A stretch of DNA of 64,000 bases from HXMU1420-13 sp965249965 (GTDB taxonomy: Bacteria; Bacteroidota; Rhodothermia; Balneolales; Balneolaceae), in contig OZ252262.1 of NCBI GenBank assembly GCA_965249965.1, positions 682,001 to 746,000 on the forward strand, in the 5' to 3' direction. The notes beneath the pieces were generated by a model that worked only from the letters and a program-made list of their open reading frames with translations, made no database searches and had not been told where the DNA came from. Positions 39,496 to 48,523 of this stretch are shown here, piece by piece. Made by a program: the position numbers and the translations under genes. Each line of letters starts with the position of its first letter. The first letter of the stretch is position 1.

Positions 39496-40218
39496 ATGCT
39501 TACTAAAACCGAATCCTTTTCCCACGAAGACTTTTATAATAGAACCGTTAAAGAAATGCTCCCAGATGAGCAACCTCGCGAAAAACTATTAAACTACGGC
39601 GCCGGCTCTCTTTCCGATGCTGAATTACTTGCCATTCTATTGCGAACGGGCACACAAAGAATGAATGTGGTAGAAACATCAAGAGCTTTACTCACACACT
39701 TTGGTGGACTTCATAAATTAGTAAAAAGAGATTGGAAAGAACTGGGGGTAATTCCCGGAATTGCGAAAGTAAAAGCCATCACGCTGGAAGCTGCGTTTGA
39801 ACTTGCCAGAAGAATTCAGGTTGCAGGATTGGGTGAAGAAATTCAGTTTACGTCACCAGAGTCAGTGAGTGCCTTTTTTGGCCCAAAATTACGCCATCTT
39901 GATCATGAAGTGTTCTATGTAGCTTTCCTGAATAATAAAAAAGTGCTTACAGCTTTCGAGCAAATCAGCTCTGGCGGAAGTAACGCCACTATTGTGGAAC
40001 CTGCCGAAGTTTTACGCCAAGCGGTGCTTCATAAAGCAAATTCTATCATTCTGGTGCACAATCACCCATCGGGAGTTTGTAAAGCTTCAACTGCAGATAT
40101 TACTCTTACAAAACGCATTGCTGAATCAGGAAAAATGCTAGGCATCCCGGTTGATGATCACATTATTATCGCCGGATATGAGTTTGTGAGCCTGCGCGCG
40201 GAACGCTTATTCAATTAA
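39496..40218 (+). CDS. radC: RadC-family JAB/MPN protein
   Basis: 240 residues. N-terminal UPF0758 helix-hairpin-helix part (REKLLNYGAGSLSDAELLAILLRTG), then the JAB metal site: EVFYVAFLNN with the glutamate, and ILVHNHPSGVCKASTADI with the His-x-His and Asp. The family is widespread; the original RadC repair claim is doubtful and its true role is unknown. Confidence 0.92.
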   Translation: MLTKTESFSHEDFYNRTVKEMLPDEQPREKLLNYGAGSLSDAELLAILLRTGTQRMNVVETSRALLTHFGGLHKLVKRDWKELGVIPGIAKVKAITLEAAFELARRIQVAGLGEEIQFTSPESVSAFFGPKLRHLDHEVFYVAFLNNKKVLTAFEQISSGGSNATIVEPAEVLRQAVLHKANSIILVHNHPSGVCKASTADITLTKRIAESGKMLGIPVDDHIIIAGYEFVSLRAERLFN

Positions 40219-40235
40219 GAAATGATCAATTATCA

Positions 40236-40589
40236 ATGAAAGAGAATATCATACTTAAAAAGACTTACGAATTTGCTATCAGAATAGTGAACCTTCATAC
40301 TCATCTTTGTGAAAAAACAAAGAAGTTTGAAATTGCAAAACAACTACTTAGAAGTGGCACTTCAATTGGAGCAAATACAGAGGAAGCAATAGGGGCGGAA
40401 TCAAAGAAAGATTTTATTCATAAAATAAGCATCGCTTATAAAGAAGCTCGTGAAACTAAATATTGGTTAAGACTGCTACGAGATACAAAAACGCTAGAAC
40501 GAGATATTGCTCAATCGATGATCAATGACTGCGAACAAATCCTCGCGATTATTGGAAAAATCAAAATCACTTCAACTAAACATTCTTAA
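40236..40589 (+). CDS. Four-helix-bundle protein (23S rRNA intervening-sequence type)
   Basis: 117 residues. The sequence has the family pattern FAIRIVNLH, LLRSGTSIGANTEEAIGAESKKDFIHKISIAYKEARETKYWLRLL. These proteins were first found in 23S rRNA intervening sequences and form pentamers; cellular role unknown. Here it is a free-standing chromosomal gene, 17 nt after radC. Confidence 0.88.
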   Translation: MKENIILKKTYEFAIRIVNLHTHLCEKTKKFEIAKQLLRSGTSIGANTEEAIGAESKKDFIHKISIAYKEARETKYWLRLLRDTKTLERDIAQSMINDCEQILAIIGKIKITSTKHS

Positions 40590-40623
40590 TTGATTAATTC
40601 TTAATTCTTAATTGATTCAACCT

Positions 40624-40631
40624 TATCTTTG
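40624..40631 (+). promoter_or_regulatory. Candidate -7 element upstream of argS
   Basis: TATCTTTG matches TAnnTTTG, 23 nt before the argS start. The matching -33 region is TTAA rather than TTTG, so the match is partial. Confidence 0.35.
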
Positions 40632-40654
40632 CTAAAATTTGAATCGATTATCGA

Positions 40655-42280
40655 ATGAACGACTACTTAAAGGAAATCCTCCTAAACTCTCTCACCCAAT
40701 TTGATTTAGAAGAAATCCCTGAAATCCAGCTGGAAGCCCCAAAAATGGCTTCTCACGGGGATGCATCTACCAATATAGCCATGATGTTGGCAAAACCACT
40801 GCGCAACAATCCACGAGCAATTGCTACTCAAATTGTTGATGGCTTGAACTACGAAGAAAGCAAAATCTCAGCGGTTGAGATTGCCGGACCCGGGTTCATC
40901 AATTTTCGGTTTGCAGAAGATTATCTTTTTGATGAATTAGCTGCCATAATACAGCAGGGTGAGGACTTCGGTAAAACTGATTCGAATGCTGGTCAAAAAG
41001 TACAGATCGAGTTTGTGAGCGCTAATCCCACAGGACCGTTAACTGTTGGTCATGGCCGAAATGCGGTGTTGGGGGATACAGTCGCTCGTTTAATGGAATG
41101 GACTGGTGCATCAGTAGATCGCGAATATTACTTCAATAATGCGGGTAGACAGATGCGCGTACTAGGGCAGTCGGTGCAAGCACGATATTTAGATGCACTT
41201 GGCAGAGAAACTGAGTTCCCTGAAGGTGGATACGAAGGCGAATACATTCGCGATATTGCCAAAGAAATGAAGGACGAAAATGGGGAAGGGCTCGCAGATT
41301 CAGATTGGAAACCTTTTAAAGAGAAAGCAGAAGCGGCCATTTTTAAAGACATCGATGGAACACTTAAGCGAATGAACATCCACATGGATAATCATTTCAA
41401 CGAACACAGTTTGTATGAAAGTGGAGATATCGAGTCGGTAGTTTCACGATTACGTGAAAATGGCCTGGTGTACGATGCCGAAGGCGCAACATGGTTCAAA
41501 ACAACAGACTTTGGAAAAGAAAAAGACACCGTGCTCATTAAAAGTTCAGGCGAACCAACCTATCGCCTGCCGGATATTGCCTATCATGCCAACAAACTAG
41601 ATCGTGGCTATGATCTATGCATCGATGTGTTTGGTGCCGATCATATTGCAACCTATCCCGATGTACTTTCCGGAATTTCGGCATTAGGCTACAATAAAGA
41701 CAAAATTGATGTCGTCATTTATCAATTTGTGACCATTGTAAAAGACGGAAAACCGTTCAAAATGAGTACACGAAAAGCCAATTTTGTGACTTTGGATGAA
41801 CTCATGGACGAAGTGGGTGCCGATGTAACCCGTTTCTTCTTTTTGATGCGATCGCCAAATACCCATCTCGAGTTTGATATCGCTCAGGCGAAAGAGGCCG
41901 GAGAGAAAAACCCGGTATTCTATCTGCAGTATGCCCATGCCCGAATTTGCAGCATCCTTCGAAAAGCCGAAGAAGAATATGCTTTTGAAAAAGAAGTTGA
42001 TCTCAACCTCCTTAAAGAAAATGCTGAGACAGCTTTGATCAAAACACTATTCAAGTTCCCTAAGGCAATTGCAGGGGCTGCGGAGGCTCGCGAACCGCAT
42101 CGGTTGATTAATTATTTAAACGAAGTGGCTTCAGCCTTCACCACCTTTTACCACGATTGCCGAATAATTGGTGTGGATGCCGATTTAGCACAAGCCAGAA
42201 TAGCCTTGGCAAAGTCTACGGCTCAGGCTTTAAAAAATGGGCTAACCATTTTGGGGATTACAGCACCAGAAAGAATGTGA
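40655..42280 (+). CDS. argS: Arginyl-tRNA synthetase
   Basis: 541 residues. N-terminal Add1 domain, then ANPTGPLTVGHGRNAVLGD, the HIGH motif region (first His replaced by Thr, as is usual in this ArgS subgroup), and MSTRKAN in place of KMSKS. The C-terminal anticodon-binding domain ends with ITAPERM. Class I synthetase. Its stop shares a base with the start of the next gene (TGATG). Confidence 0.94.
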   Translation: MNDYLKEILLNSLTQFDLEEIPEIQLEAPKMASHGDASTNIAMMLAKPLRNNPRAIATQIVDGLNYEESKISAVEIAGPGFINFRFAEDYLFDELAAIIQQGEDFGKTDSNAGQKVQIEFVSANPTGPLTVGHGRNAVLGDTVARLMEWTGASVDREYYFNNAGRQMRVLGQSVQARYLDALGRETEFPEGGYEGEYIRDIAKEMKDENGEGLADSDWKPFKEKAEAAIFKDIDGTLKRMNIHMDNHFNEHSLYESGDIESVVSRLRENGLVYDAEGATWFKTTDFGKEKDTVLIKSSGEPTYRLPDIAYHANKLDRGYDLCIDVFGADHIATYPDVLSGISALGYNKDKIDVVIYQFVTIVKDGKPFKMSTRKANFVTLDELMDEVGADVTRFFFLMRSPNTHLEFDIAQAKEAGEKNPVFYLQYAHARICSILRKAEEEYAFEKEVDLNLLKENAETALIKTLFKFPKAIAGAAEAREPHRLINYLNEVASAFTTFYHDCRIIGVDADLAQARIALAKSTAQALKNGLTILGITAPERM

Positions 42281-42687
42281 TGCTTCGATTCTTATTCATA
42301 TCCCTTTTAGTAGCATCACTAAGTTGTGATCTATTTTTAAATGAACAGGAACTGTTTGTAGAAGAGGTCAACTGTGAGGAAATTGAATTCTTAGTCGTTG
42401 TTGAAAATATGCCTGTACTTCAAGGAGGGTTGACTGGGCTTTATAGTAGTTTAGTTTATCCAGAAGCTGCAAAGAGAGCGGGAATTGAAGGTAGAGTTAC
42501 TGTTCAATTTATTGTTAATGAACAAGGACGAGTAGTCTGTCCAAAAGTGATTAGAGGGATCGGTGGCGGTTGCGACGAAGCAGCCATAGATGCTGTCTTA
42601 CAAGCAAGATTTACACCTGGAATGAGTGGTGGTAGACCAGTACCAATACAATACTCATTGCCTATAGTTTTTAGATTGCCGAATTAA
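42280..42687 (+). CDS. TonB-family C-terminal domain lipoprotein
   Basis: 135 residues from ATG 42280. Signal with lipobox (LSC near residue 15), then a TonB C-terminal domain: VYPEAAKRAGIEGRVTVQFIVNEQGRV, CPKVIRGIGGGCDEAAIDAV, and the C-terminal FTPGMSGGRPVPIQYSLPIVF. It lacks the N-terminal membrane helix and proline linker of true TonB, so it is a truncated energy-transducer relative on a lipid anchor. Starts 1 bp inside the argS stop, so coupled in translation. Confidence 0.8.
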   Translation: MLRFLFISLLVASLSCDLFLNEQELFVEEVNCEEIEFLVVVENMPVLQGGLTGLYSSLVYPEAAKRAGIEGRVTVQFIVNEQGRVVCPKVIRGIGGGCDEAAIDAVLQARFTPGMSGGRPVPIQYSLPIVFRLPN

Positions 42688-42802
42688 CTTCATGTCATCA
42701 TAATGAATACTGAATGAAGTTCAGCACAGGCTTGATTCAGCATCTGGTGAGTTTGATTCGTTGATCTGGAAATCAAATTAATCAAAGTAACACCCTTTAC
42801 AG

Positions 42803-42823
42803 ATCCCGGATCAAGTCCGGGAT
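42803..42823. repeat. Palindromic intergenic repeat (ATCCCGGA-TCAAG-TCCGGGAT)
   Basis: A perfect 8-bp stem with a 5-nt loop, followed by GACA. It sits at the convergent end of the TonB-like and methyltransferase genes and could also act as a bidirectional stop. Confidence 0.55.
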
Positions 42824-42841
42824 GACAACTGTTTGGTTTAC

Positions 42842-43648
42842 TTAATTCGGCAATAACCTAGTAAAACACACAATTCCGCGAGTGATTTGCTTATCCACTT
42901 TAAAGCCACCTTGTTGGAAAAGTTCGTTGGATTCATCTTTAGTCCAGAATTTAATGCCACCCAAAGCAGCTGATTCCTGTAGCAATCGGCCATACCAAAC
43001 ATCACTCTTGATGAGATGCATCATAAAAAAACAACCATCTTTTTTGAGGACTCGATTCGCTTCATAAAGTACTTTTAAAGGATCGGAGAGTTCGTTCAGG
43101 GTGCCACCCATCACGATGCCATCGAAGGTTTTGCTAAAAAACGGCATATCCCGACCATCAGCTCGAACTAAAAACATGTCTGTTTCATCAGCTTCAGCCT
43201 TGATTCTGGCTTCCTCCAACATCTGCATAGAAAAATCGATGGCCACGATATTGGCTTCAGGTTGAGCTGCTTTTAATGCGCGGGCATACAAGGCTGTGGA
43301 AGCTCCTACGTCCAAATAAGCTCCGCCTGCTTTCGGCTCGGTCCACTCAATGAGTAACTCATGTTCCTTTTCGATTGGGAAATCTTCCCCGGAAAGCAGC
43401 GAAAGTGATCGTTTACGCCAAATATCCTCATAAATAGAAGCTGTTAACTTCCAGTGATTGGTACTAAGCGCAATACTGGAAAACTCCGGATCTTTTTCGA
43501 GCATATCGATGATGTTATTCTTCACGCGATATTCATCGCCATCTGTAGTAGCGAAGGATCCGTTAAAAGGAAGGGATAAATTCGAAACTTCATCGGGAAT
43601 GTGAATTCCGATGCGTTCGTTGGCCGGCGACTTTAATTCAAGATTCAT
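42842..43648 (-). CDS. Class I SAM-dependent methyltransferase
   Basis: 268 residues from ATG 43648 (the frame opens 3 codons earlier). After an N-terminal Trm112-like segment, the Rossmann motif GAYLDVGASTALYARAL (motif I), NIVAIDFSMQMLEEA (motif II), DGRDMPFFSKTFDGIVMGGTLNEL and a final helix give the Methyltransf_11/25 pattern. Substrate unknown. Independent gene next to the SAM hydrolase. Confidence 0.83.
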   Translation of the reverse strand: MNLELKSPANERIGIHIPDEVSNLSLPFNGSFATTDGDEYRVKNNIIDMLEKDPEFSSIALSTNHWKLTASIYEDIWRKRSLSLLSGEDFPIEKEHELLIEWTEPKAGGAYLDVGASTALYARALKAAQPEANIVAIDFSMQMLEEARIKAEADETDMFLVRADGRDMPFFSKTFDGIVMGGTLNELSDPLKVLYEANRVLKKDGCFFMMHLIKSDVWYGRLLQESAALGGIKFWTKDESNELFQQGGFKVDKQITRGIVCFTRLLPN

Positions 43649-43702
43649 AGAGATCAATCAATTTTGGCTGCGTTACGCTGGTAATAACTTTGGGTTTCGG
43701 TT

Positions 43703-44491
43703 CTATTTTTGAAGCACCAACGATATCTGAGCACCTTTATCAACACCTAACATCTCTGCAGCATTTCCTTTATTAATGCCCACTTCCAACATTCCCGAAC
43801 TCCCAATAAATGCAGCCGGCTCGCCGGGTTCCACATCACCAAAGGTATTTACCATATGATCGATGATTGTGTTGCCTACGTAGACCCGAACCTTTCGTCT
43901 ACCGGCAGTATCTTCAAGCAATTGCTCCGAAATGTTGGTTATCAAATTTCCAAAACGATCAATATGAATCACCCAACCTTGCACTCCATCTTTATCACCA
44001 ATTGGAACGGCCCAGTGATATGTAACCAGGTCTTTAATGGGATCGCCAAGTTCTTTTAAATCCACTCCTTCGCTTAAATGTGCAGCAATGGGGCTGAAAA
44101 TATCACGTCCATGGAAAGTTCTGGATCGGTCTTTACGCCAAAATTCGGACTTACTCAATTTGTACGCTTTAAATTTGAACTCATTCGTGATTAAGCTAAA
44201 AATCCCATTATCCGGCCCGACGAAATACTGGTCTTTAACTTTAAGAGCAATCGGATTTCGATCTGTTCCCACACCTGGATCAACCACCACTAAATGAACA
44301 CTTCCTTTCGGGAATTCAAAAGCGGCATTGCGGATTACCCATGCGCCGGCCATAATATCCTGTGCCGGAATATGATGAGATATATCGATGAGTTGAGCAG
44401 TGGGAGCGATGCCGAGCATCACCGCTTTCATGACGCTTACATAATGATCTTGAGTGCCAAAATCAGTAGTAAGAGTGATAATTTGGCTCAT
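43703..44491 (-). CDS. SAM hydrolase/SAM-dependent halogenase family protein
   Basis: 262 residues. The family (formerly DUF62) pattern is clear: ITLTTDFGTQDHYVSVMKAV, LIDISHHIPAQDIMAGAWVI, VHLVVVDPGVGTDRNPIALK and GPDNGIFSL. Most bacterial members hydrolyse SAM to adenosine and methionine. It starts 1 bp inside the dnaN stop (TAATG), so it is translationally coupled to dnaN. Confidence 0.9.
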   Translation of the reverse strand: MSQIITLTTDFGTQDHYVSVMKAVMLGIAPTAQLIDISHHIPAQDIMAGAWVIRNAAFEFPKGSVHLVVVDPGVGTDRNPIALKVKDQYFVGPDNGIFSLITNEFKFKAYKLSKSEFWRKDRSRTFHGRDIFSPIAAHLSEGVDLKELGDPIKDLVTYHWAVPIGDKDGVQGWVIHIDRFGNLITNISEQLLEDTAGRRKVRVYVGNTIIDHMVNTFGDVEPGEPAAFIGSSGMLEVGINKGNAAEMLGVDKGAQISLVLQK

Positions 44492-45606
44492 TAAGCATAG
44501 CTATTCAACATAACCGGCATAACCAGCATGAGAATATCTTCGTTTTCGTCTTCGGCTGTTGGTTTCACAATACCAGCTCTGTTCGGTGATGAAAACTCGA
44601 AGCTGACTTCTTCATCGTCGATATTACTCAAAACATCACCCAGATACTTTGCATTGAACCCAATTTCCATACCTTCGTTTGAATACTCACAGTCGATGGT
44701 TTCTTTGGCCTCACTACTCAAATCTAAATCTTCAGCCCGAATCGTTAATTTATCTGCATCCAACTGTAGCCTGATCTGACGAGTTGTGGAACTTGAGAAA
44801 ATCGCAACCCTCTTTACCGTCGAGAGCATTTGATCTTTGCTGATTGTAAGGAATTTGTTGTTATCTCGAGGAATTACGGAGTCGTAATTTGGATACTGCT
44901 CGTTTATCAATCGCGTAATTAGAACCGTGTCTCCGCTATGGAAACGCGCGTGATCCTGAGTTACGGTGACTTCACACTCATCGCCACCCACCGTTTTTTG
45001 GATAAGGCTCAAAGCTTTGTCTGGAATAATAAAATTAACATCATTCGCAGCTTTAATTTCTTTGTTCGTGTATTTCACTAATCGGTGGCCATCAGTGGCT
45101 ACGAACTTGCTTTCTTCTGTCCCAATTTGAAAATACACGCCCATCATTGCAGGGCGGAGGTCATCACTTGAAACAGCAAACAACGTTTTGTTGATTGCTT
45201 TGTGCACTAATTCTGTGGTGGTAGAAATCACAGTACCTTCATCCAGATTTGGAACCTCAGGAAACTCTTCCGCTTCATCTCCAACTAATTTGTAGGTCCC
45301 TTTATCTGTTCTAAAATTAATATTCTTGCGATCATCCACATCAAAAAACACAGTGATATTCGGTAGTTGTCGTAAAGTTTCCAAAAGTCTCCGAGCAGGA
45401 ATCGCTACGGCGCCTTCTTCTTCAATTTCTGCTTCGATGCTCTGAACAATAGAAATTTCTAAGTCGGTAGCGGTAAGTTTTAGCTTTCCATTTTCGCTTT
45501 TAAACAGAATCGTTTCCAAAATTGGTAAGGTTGCCTTACTAGGTACAGCTCCGATAACCGAAGAAAGACCTTTATTAAGTTCGCTGCTTGAGACTGAAAA
45601 TTTCAT
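44491..45606 (-). CDS. dnaN: DNA polymerase III beta subunit, sliding clamp
   Basis: 371 residues from ATG 45606. Three repeated clamp domains with KFSVSSSELNKGLSSVIGAVPSKATLPILETILF, MMGVYFQI, FVATDGHRLVKY and the C-terminal ILMLVMPVMLNSY. Normal length. Not next to dnaA here, unlike the classical dnaA-dnaN order. Confidence 0.95.
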   Translation of the reverse strand: MKFSVSSSELNKGLSSVIGAVPSKATLPILETILFKSENGKLKLTATDLEISIVQSIEAEIEEEGAVAIPARRLLETLRQLPNITVFFDVDDRKNINFRTDKGTYKLVGDEAEEFPEVPNLDEGTVISTTTELVHKAINKTLFAVSSDDLRPAMMGVYFQIGTEESKFVATDGHRLVKYTNKEIKAANDVNFIIPDKALSLIQKTVGGDECEVTVTQDHARFHSGDTVLITRLINEQYPNYDSVIPRDNNKFLTISKDQMLSTVKRVAIFSSSTTRQIRLQLDADKLTIRAEDLDLSSEAKETIDCEYSNEGMEIGFNAKYLGDVLSNIDDEEVSFEFSSPNRAGIVKPTAEDENEDILMLVMPVMLNSYA

Positions 45607-45793
45607 AAAAAATGTGTCAGAATTAGTTGTTTCGGGCAATATTTCCCCAATCTTGCCCTTTCAAAAAGATGTGCTTATACTAAGAAATCCTCGTTCCCGT
45701 TGCAATACAAACGGGCTCAAAATTAATACCTTCATTTAGTTCATTTCTATCGAAACAGCGCTACCATTTCAATAAGACTAATCACCAACATTG

Positions 45794-46867
45794 ATGACTC
45801 GCTTCACGCTGGCGCTTTTATTTTTTTGTGGGATTTTTATCCCGATCCAGGCGCAGAATACGCTTTCTAAGTATGGAAACGATTTCTTATCCGTTGGGGC
45901 CGGTGCGCGTGCTTTAGGGATGGGAGGGGCACATACAGCGCTTGTAAATGACGTAACTGCCGGTTACTGGAATGTTGCGGGTCTTACCGACACCAAAAAT
46001 GCTGAGTTTATTTATATGCATTCCGAGCGTTTTGGTGGAATTGTAGGCTACGATTATGGCGCGATCTCTTTTCCTTTAAAAACCCAAGACGGAGTTTTAG
46101 GAATCAGTTTTTTCAGGCAAGGGGTGGATAATATCGCAAACACGCTAAATGCCTGGGATGCAGATCGCGGTGAAAATGGTGGTCCCAAAGAAGATGCTGA
46201 GTCGTACATCACCCGTTTTTCTGCTGCTGATATTGCCATATTGATTTCGTACGCCAGGAAGTACAACGAGCGAATTTCGATAGGTGGTTCGGCTAAAATT
46301 ATTAATCAGCGGTTAGGGCCATTTGCAAATGCCTGGGGCTATAGTTTGGATGTGGGCGTGATGTTAAAATCTGATGTTGTAGATTTCGGAGCCTCGATTC
46401 AGGATGTAACAACTATGCAGAAAATGTGGACGGTGAATGAAGGTGAATTTGAAGGTTTTCAGGAGGCTTTTGGAGATTCTATTCCATCCGGACAAAATGA
46501 ATATGTGCTTCCTTCCATTCGGGTGGGTGCCGCAAAGCAGTTTTCCATTTCAGATTTTGATTTCGCTGCAGCCTTCGATTTAAATCTGCTTTTTGAAAAT
46601 CGGCAATCGTATTATCTAAATATTGACAGGATGAGCATCGAACCACACTTGGGCGTTGAAACTACCTACAAAAACCGTTTATCCGTTCGTGCAGGTCTCA
46701 CCGACTTTATAGATGATCCGGTTTCAGGCTTTTCGATTTCACCAACTTTAGGACTTGGACTCAAAGTCTCCGATTTCTTCCTCGATTATGGATTCGCCAG
46801 CTTTGCGGGAACCGCAAGTACTCTTGGCTACACCCATCGCATTTCCTTAAAGTTTGAGTTGAGGTAG
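45794..46867 (+). CDS. PorV/PorQ-family outer-membrane protein
   Basis: 357 residues from ATG 45794. Signal peptide (about 1-19, ending IQAQ), then the family pattern FLSVGAGARALGMGGAHTALVNDVTAGYWNVAGL, with a beta-barrel continuing to the C-terminal strand SLKFELR. In Bacteroidota, PorV is tied to type IX secretion; here the gene stands alone, so the role is uncertain. Confidence 0.82.
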   Translation: MTRFTLALLFFCGIFIPIQAQNTLSKYGNDFLSVGAGARALGMGGAHTALVNDVTAGYWNVAGLTDTKNAEFIYMHSERFGGIVGYDYGAISFPLKTQDGVLGISFFRQGVDNIANTLNAWDADRGENGGPKEDAESYITRFSAADIAILISYARKYNERISIGGSAKIINQRLGPFANAWGYSLDVGVMLKSDVVDFGASIQDVTTMQKMWTVNEGEFEGFQEAFGDSIPSGQNEYVLPSIRVGAAKQFSISDFDFAAAFDLNLLFENRQSYYLNIDRMSIEPHLGVETTYKNRLSVRAGLTDFIDDPVSGFSISPTLGLGLKVSDFFLDYGFASFAGTASTLGYTHRISLKFELR

Positions 46868-46956
46868 GAGTAGTTTTTTCTATCCCCAAGTGAAGGACTT
46901 AAGTTCTTCACTGGATAAATCTTTTTATGAAACTGATTACCTTCAGAAAAAACAAA

Positions 46957-47862
46957 ATGCGCATCATCATCCTTGGTCCAACGGCCTCCGGAAAAACGGA
47001 GCTTTCCCTTCAATTAGCTGAGGAATTAGGAACGTCCATCATTTCGGCTGATTCTCGCCAATGTTTTTCCATGATGGATATTGGGACAGCGAAGCCTACC
47101 AAAGATGAACTAGCTCGAGTTCCACATTTCAATATTTCGAATCTTTCCTTGGATGAAGAAGACAGTGCCATAAAGTTTAACCAAAGGGCAGAAACCTGGG
47201 AAAAAGCATTTTTATCGAAATCAGATCATGTGATTTATGTCGGGGGAAGCACCCTTCACCTCACTGGGTTAATCCAACCTTTCAGTGAAATTCCAGATTC
47301 TGATCCGAAAAATATTGCAACACTCAATCAACTAATAAAAGATGAGGGCATAGAATCGCTGTATAACCAGCTTAAAGAAGTTGATCCGAAGTATATCCCC
47401 AAAATGGATGGCATGAACCGCCATCGTATTATCCGAGCACTTGATGTTTGGATGCAAACAGGGAAGCCATTTAGTAGTTTTCATAATGATGAAGAACTAT
47501 TACCTGACGAAAACACCTTGGTTTTCGGGCTTCGTCATCCTCGAGAAAAACTCTATGAGCGCATTAATCAACGGGTAGACCTGATGATTAAAACCGGGTT
47601 AATTGATGAAGTTAAAACGATTCTGGATTCAGGATTTTCAAAAGAACTTCAAGCTCTACATACGGTAGGTTACAGAGAAGTTATTTCGTACATAGAAGGT
47701 GAGATTGATCATCGGGCTATGATTGAAAAGATCAAAACTAATACACGTCGATACGCTAAGCGCCAGCTAACCTGGTTTCGTCGTTGGGACTTTATTCATT
47801 GGCTGGATGCGGATTCGCTGAGCCTTGAGAAGTTAAAACAGTTGGTACTGTTTAAATTGTAA
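46957..47862 (+). CDS. miaA: tRNA dimethylallyltransferase
   Basis: 301 residues from ATG 46957 (the frame opens 10 codons earlier). P-loop GPTASGKTEL near the start, then the DSRQCFSMMDIGTAKPT substrate region, LHLTGLIQPF, and the C-terminal YAKRQLTWFRR. Adds the isopentenyl group to A37 of tRNAs. Normal family length. Confidence 0.95.
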   Translation: MRIIILGPTASGKTELSLQLAEELGTSIISADSRQCFSMMDIGTAKPTKDELARVPHFNISNLSLDEEDSAIKFNQRAETWEKAFLSKSDHVIYVGGSTLHLTGLIQPFSEIPDSDPKNIATLNQLIKDEGIESLYNQLKEVDPKYIPKMDGMNRHRIIRALDVWMQTGKPFSSFHNDEELLPDENTLVFGLRHPREKLYERINQRVDLMIKTGLIDEVKTILDSGFSKELQALHTVGYREVISYIEGEIDHRAMIEKIKTNTRRYAKRQLTWFRRWDFIHWLDADSLSLEKLKQLVLFKL

Positions 47863-47951
47863 TTTGTAGTCATCACAAAAAAACATTCATCTCCTTAGCA
47901 GCTAACCGATTTAAGCCTTATTTTTAGCGCTCACTTTAAAGAAGCTCCACT

Positions 47952-48197
47952 ATGTACAAAGCAAAAGTAAATGTAACTCTTCGACCTTCTATCTTAGATC
48001 CCAAAGGAAAAGCGGCACATCACGCGTTAGAAAATCTAGGGTTAAATCAGGTAGAAAAAGTTCGAATTGGTAAATTTATTGAATTAGATGTGATTGCAGA
48101 TTCAGAAGAATCAGCAAAAACTATTGTGGAGCAAGCATGCAGTAAGTTGCTCGCAAACGAAGTGATGGAAGATTTCACCATCGAAATCGAAGCTTAA
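47952..48197 (+). CDS. purS: Phosphoribosylformylglycinamidine synthase, PurS subunit
   Basis: 81 residues, typical: VTLRPSILDPKGKAAHHALENLG then RIGKFIELDV. With PurL and PurQ it makes FGAM in purine synthesis. Separated from purQ by clpS. Confidence 0.93.
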   Translation: MYKAKVNVTLRPSILDPKGKAAHHALENLGLNQVEKVRIGKFIELDVIADSEESAKTIVEQACSKLLANEVMEDFTIEIEA

Positions 48198-48213
48198 GAT
48201 TAGTATCAAAGAA

Positions 48214-48522
48214 ATGCACGCACTCGATGATCTTCTGATGCAGCTAGATCATGAAACTGATTCTGAAACAGAAGAGGTATTAGAGGAGCATATTGCTGCT
48301 CCCTGGCGAGTGATATTGTATAACGATGAGATTCACACTTTTGATGAAGTCATTGCCCAATTAATGAAAGCAACCGGGTGCGGCTTGGCAAAAGCTGAAG
48401 AAATTACCTGGCAAGTGCACAGCGAAGGTAAAGCTGTAGCCTTCGAAGGTGAATTTGAAGAATGCCTGATGGTAGACAGCGTATTAAAAGAAATTCAACT
48501 AGTTACAGAAATAAAAGGATAA
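48214..48522 (+). CDS. clpS: ClpS adaptor for ATP-dependent Clp protease
   Basis: 102 residues. The ClpS core WRVILYNDEIHTFDEVIAQLMKATGC and HSEGKAVAFEGEFEEC is intact, with the Asn-Asp-Glu pocket residues for N-end-rule substrates. It lies in an operon between purS (16 nt upstream) and purQ (1 nt downstream), an unusual setting. Confidence 0.92.
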   Translation: MHALDDLLMQLDHETDSETEEVLEEHIAAPWRVILYNDEIHTFDEVIAQLMKATGCGLAKAEEITWQVHSEGKAVAFEGEFEECLMVDSVLKEIQLVTEIKG

Positions 48523-48523
48523 C

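Noticed and set aside
42157..42279. N-terminal extension of the TonB-like lipoprotein
   Set aside because: It overlaps argS in another frame and hides the lipobox; ATG 42280 directly follows argS and gives a proper signal peptide.
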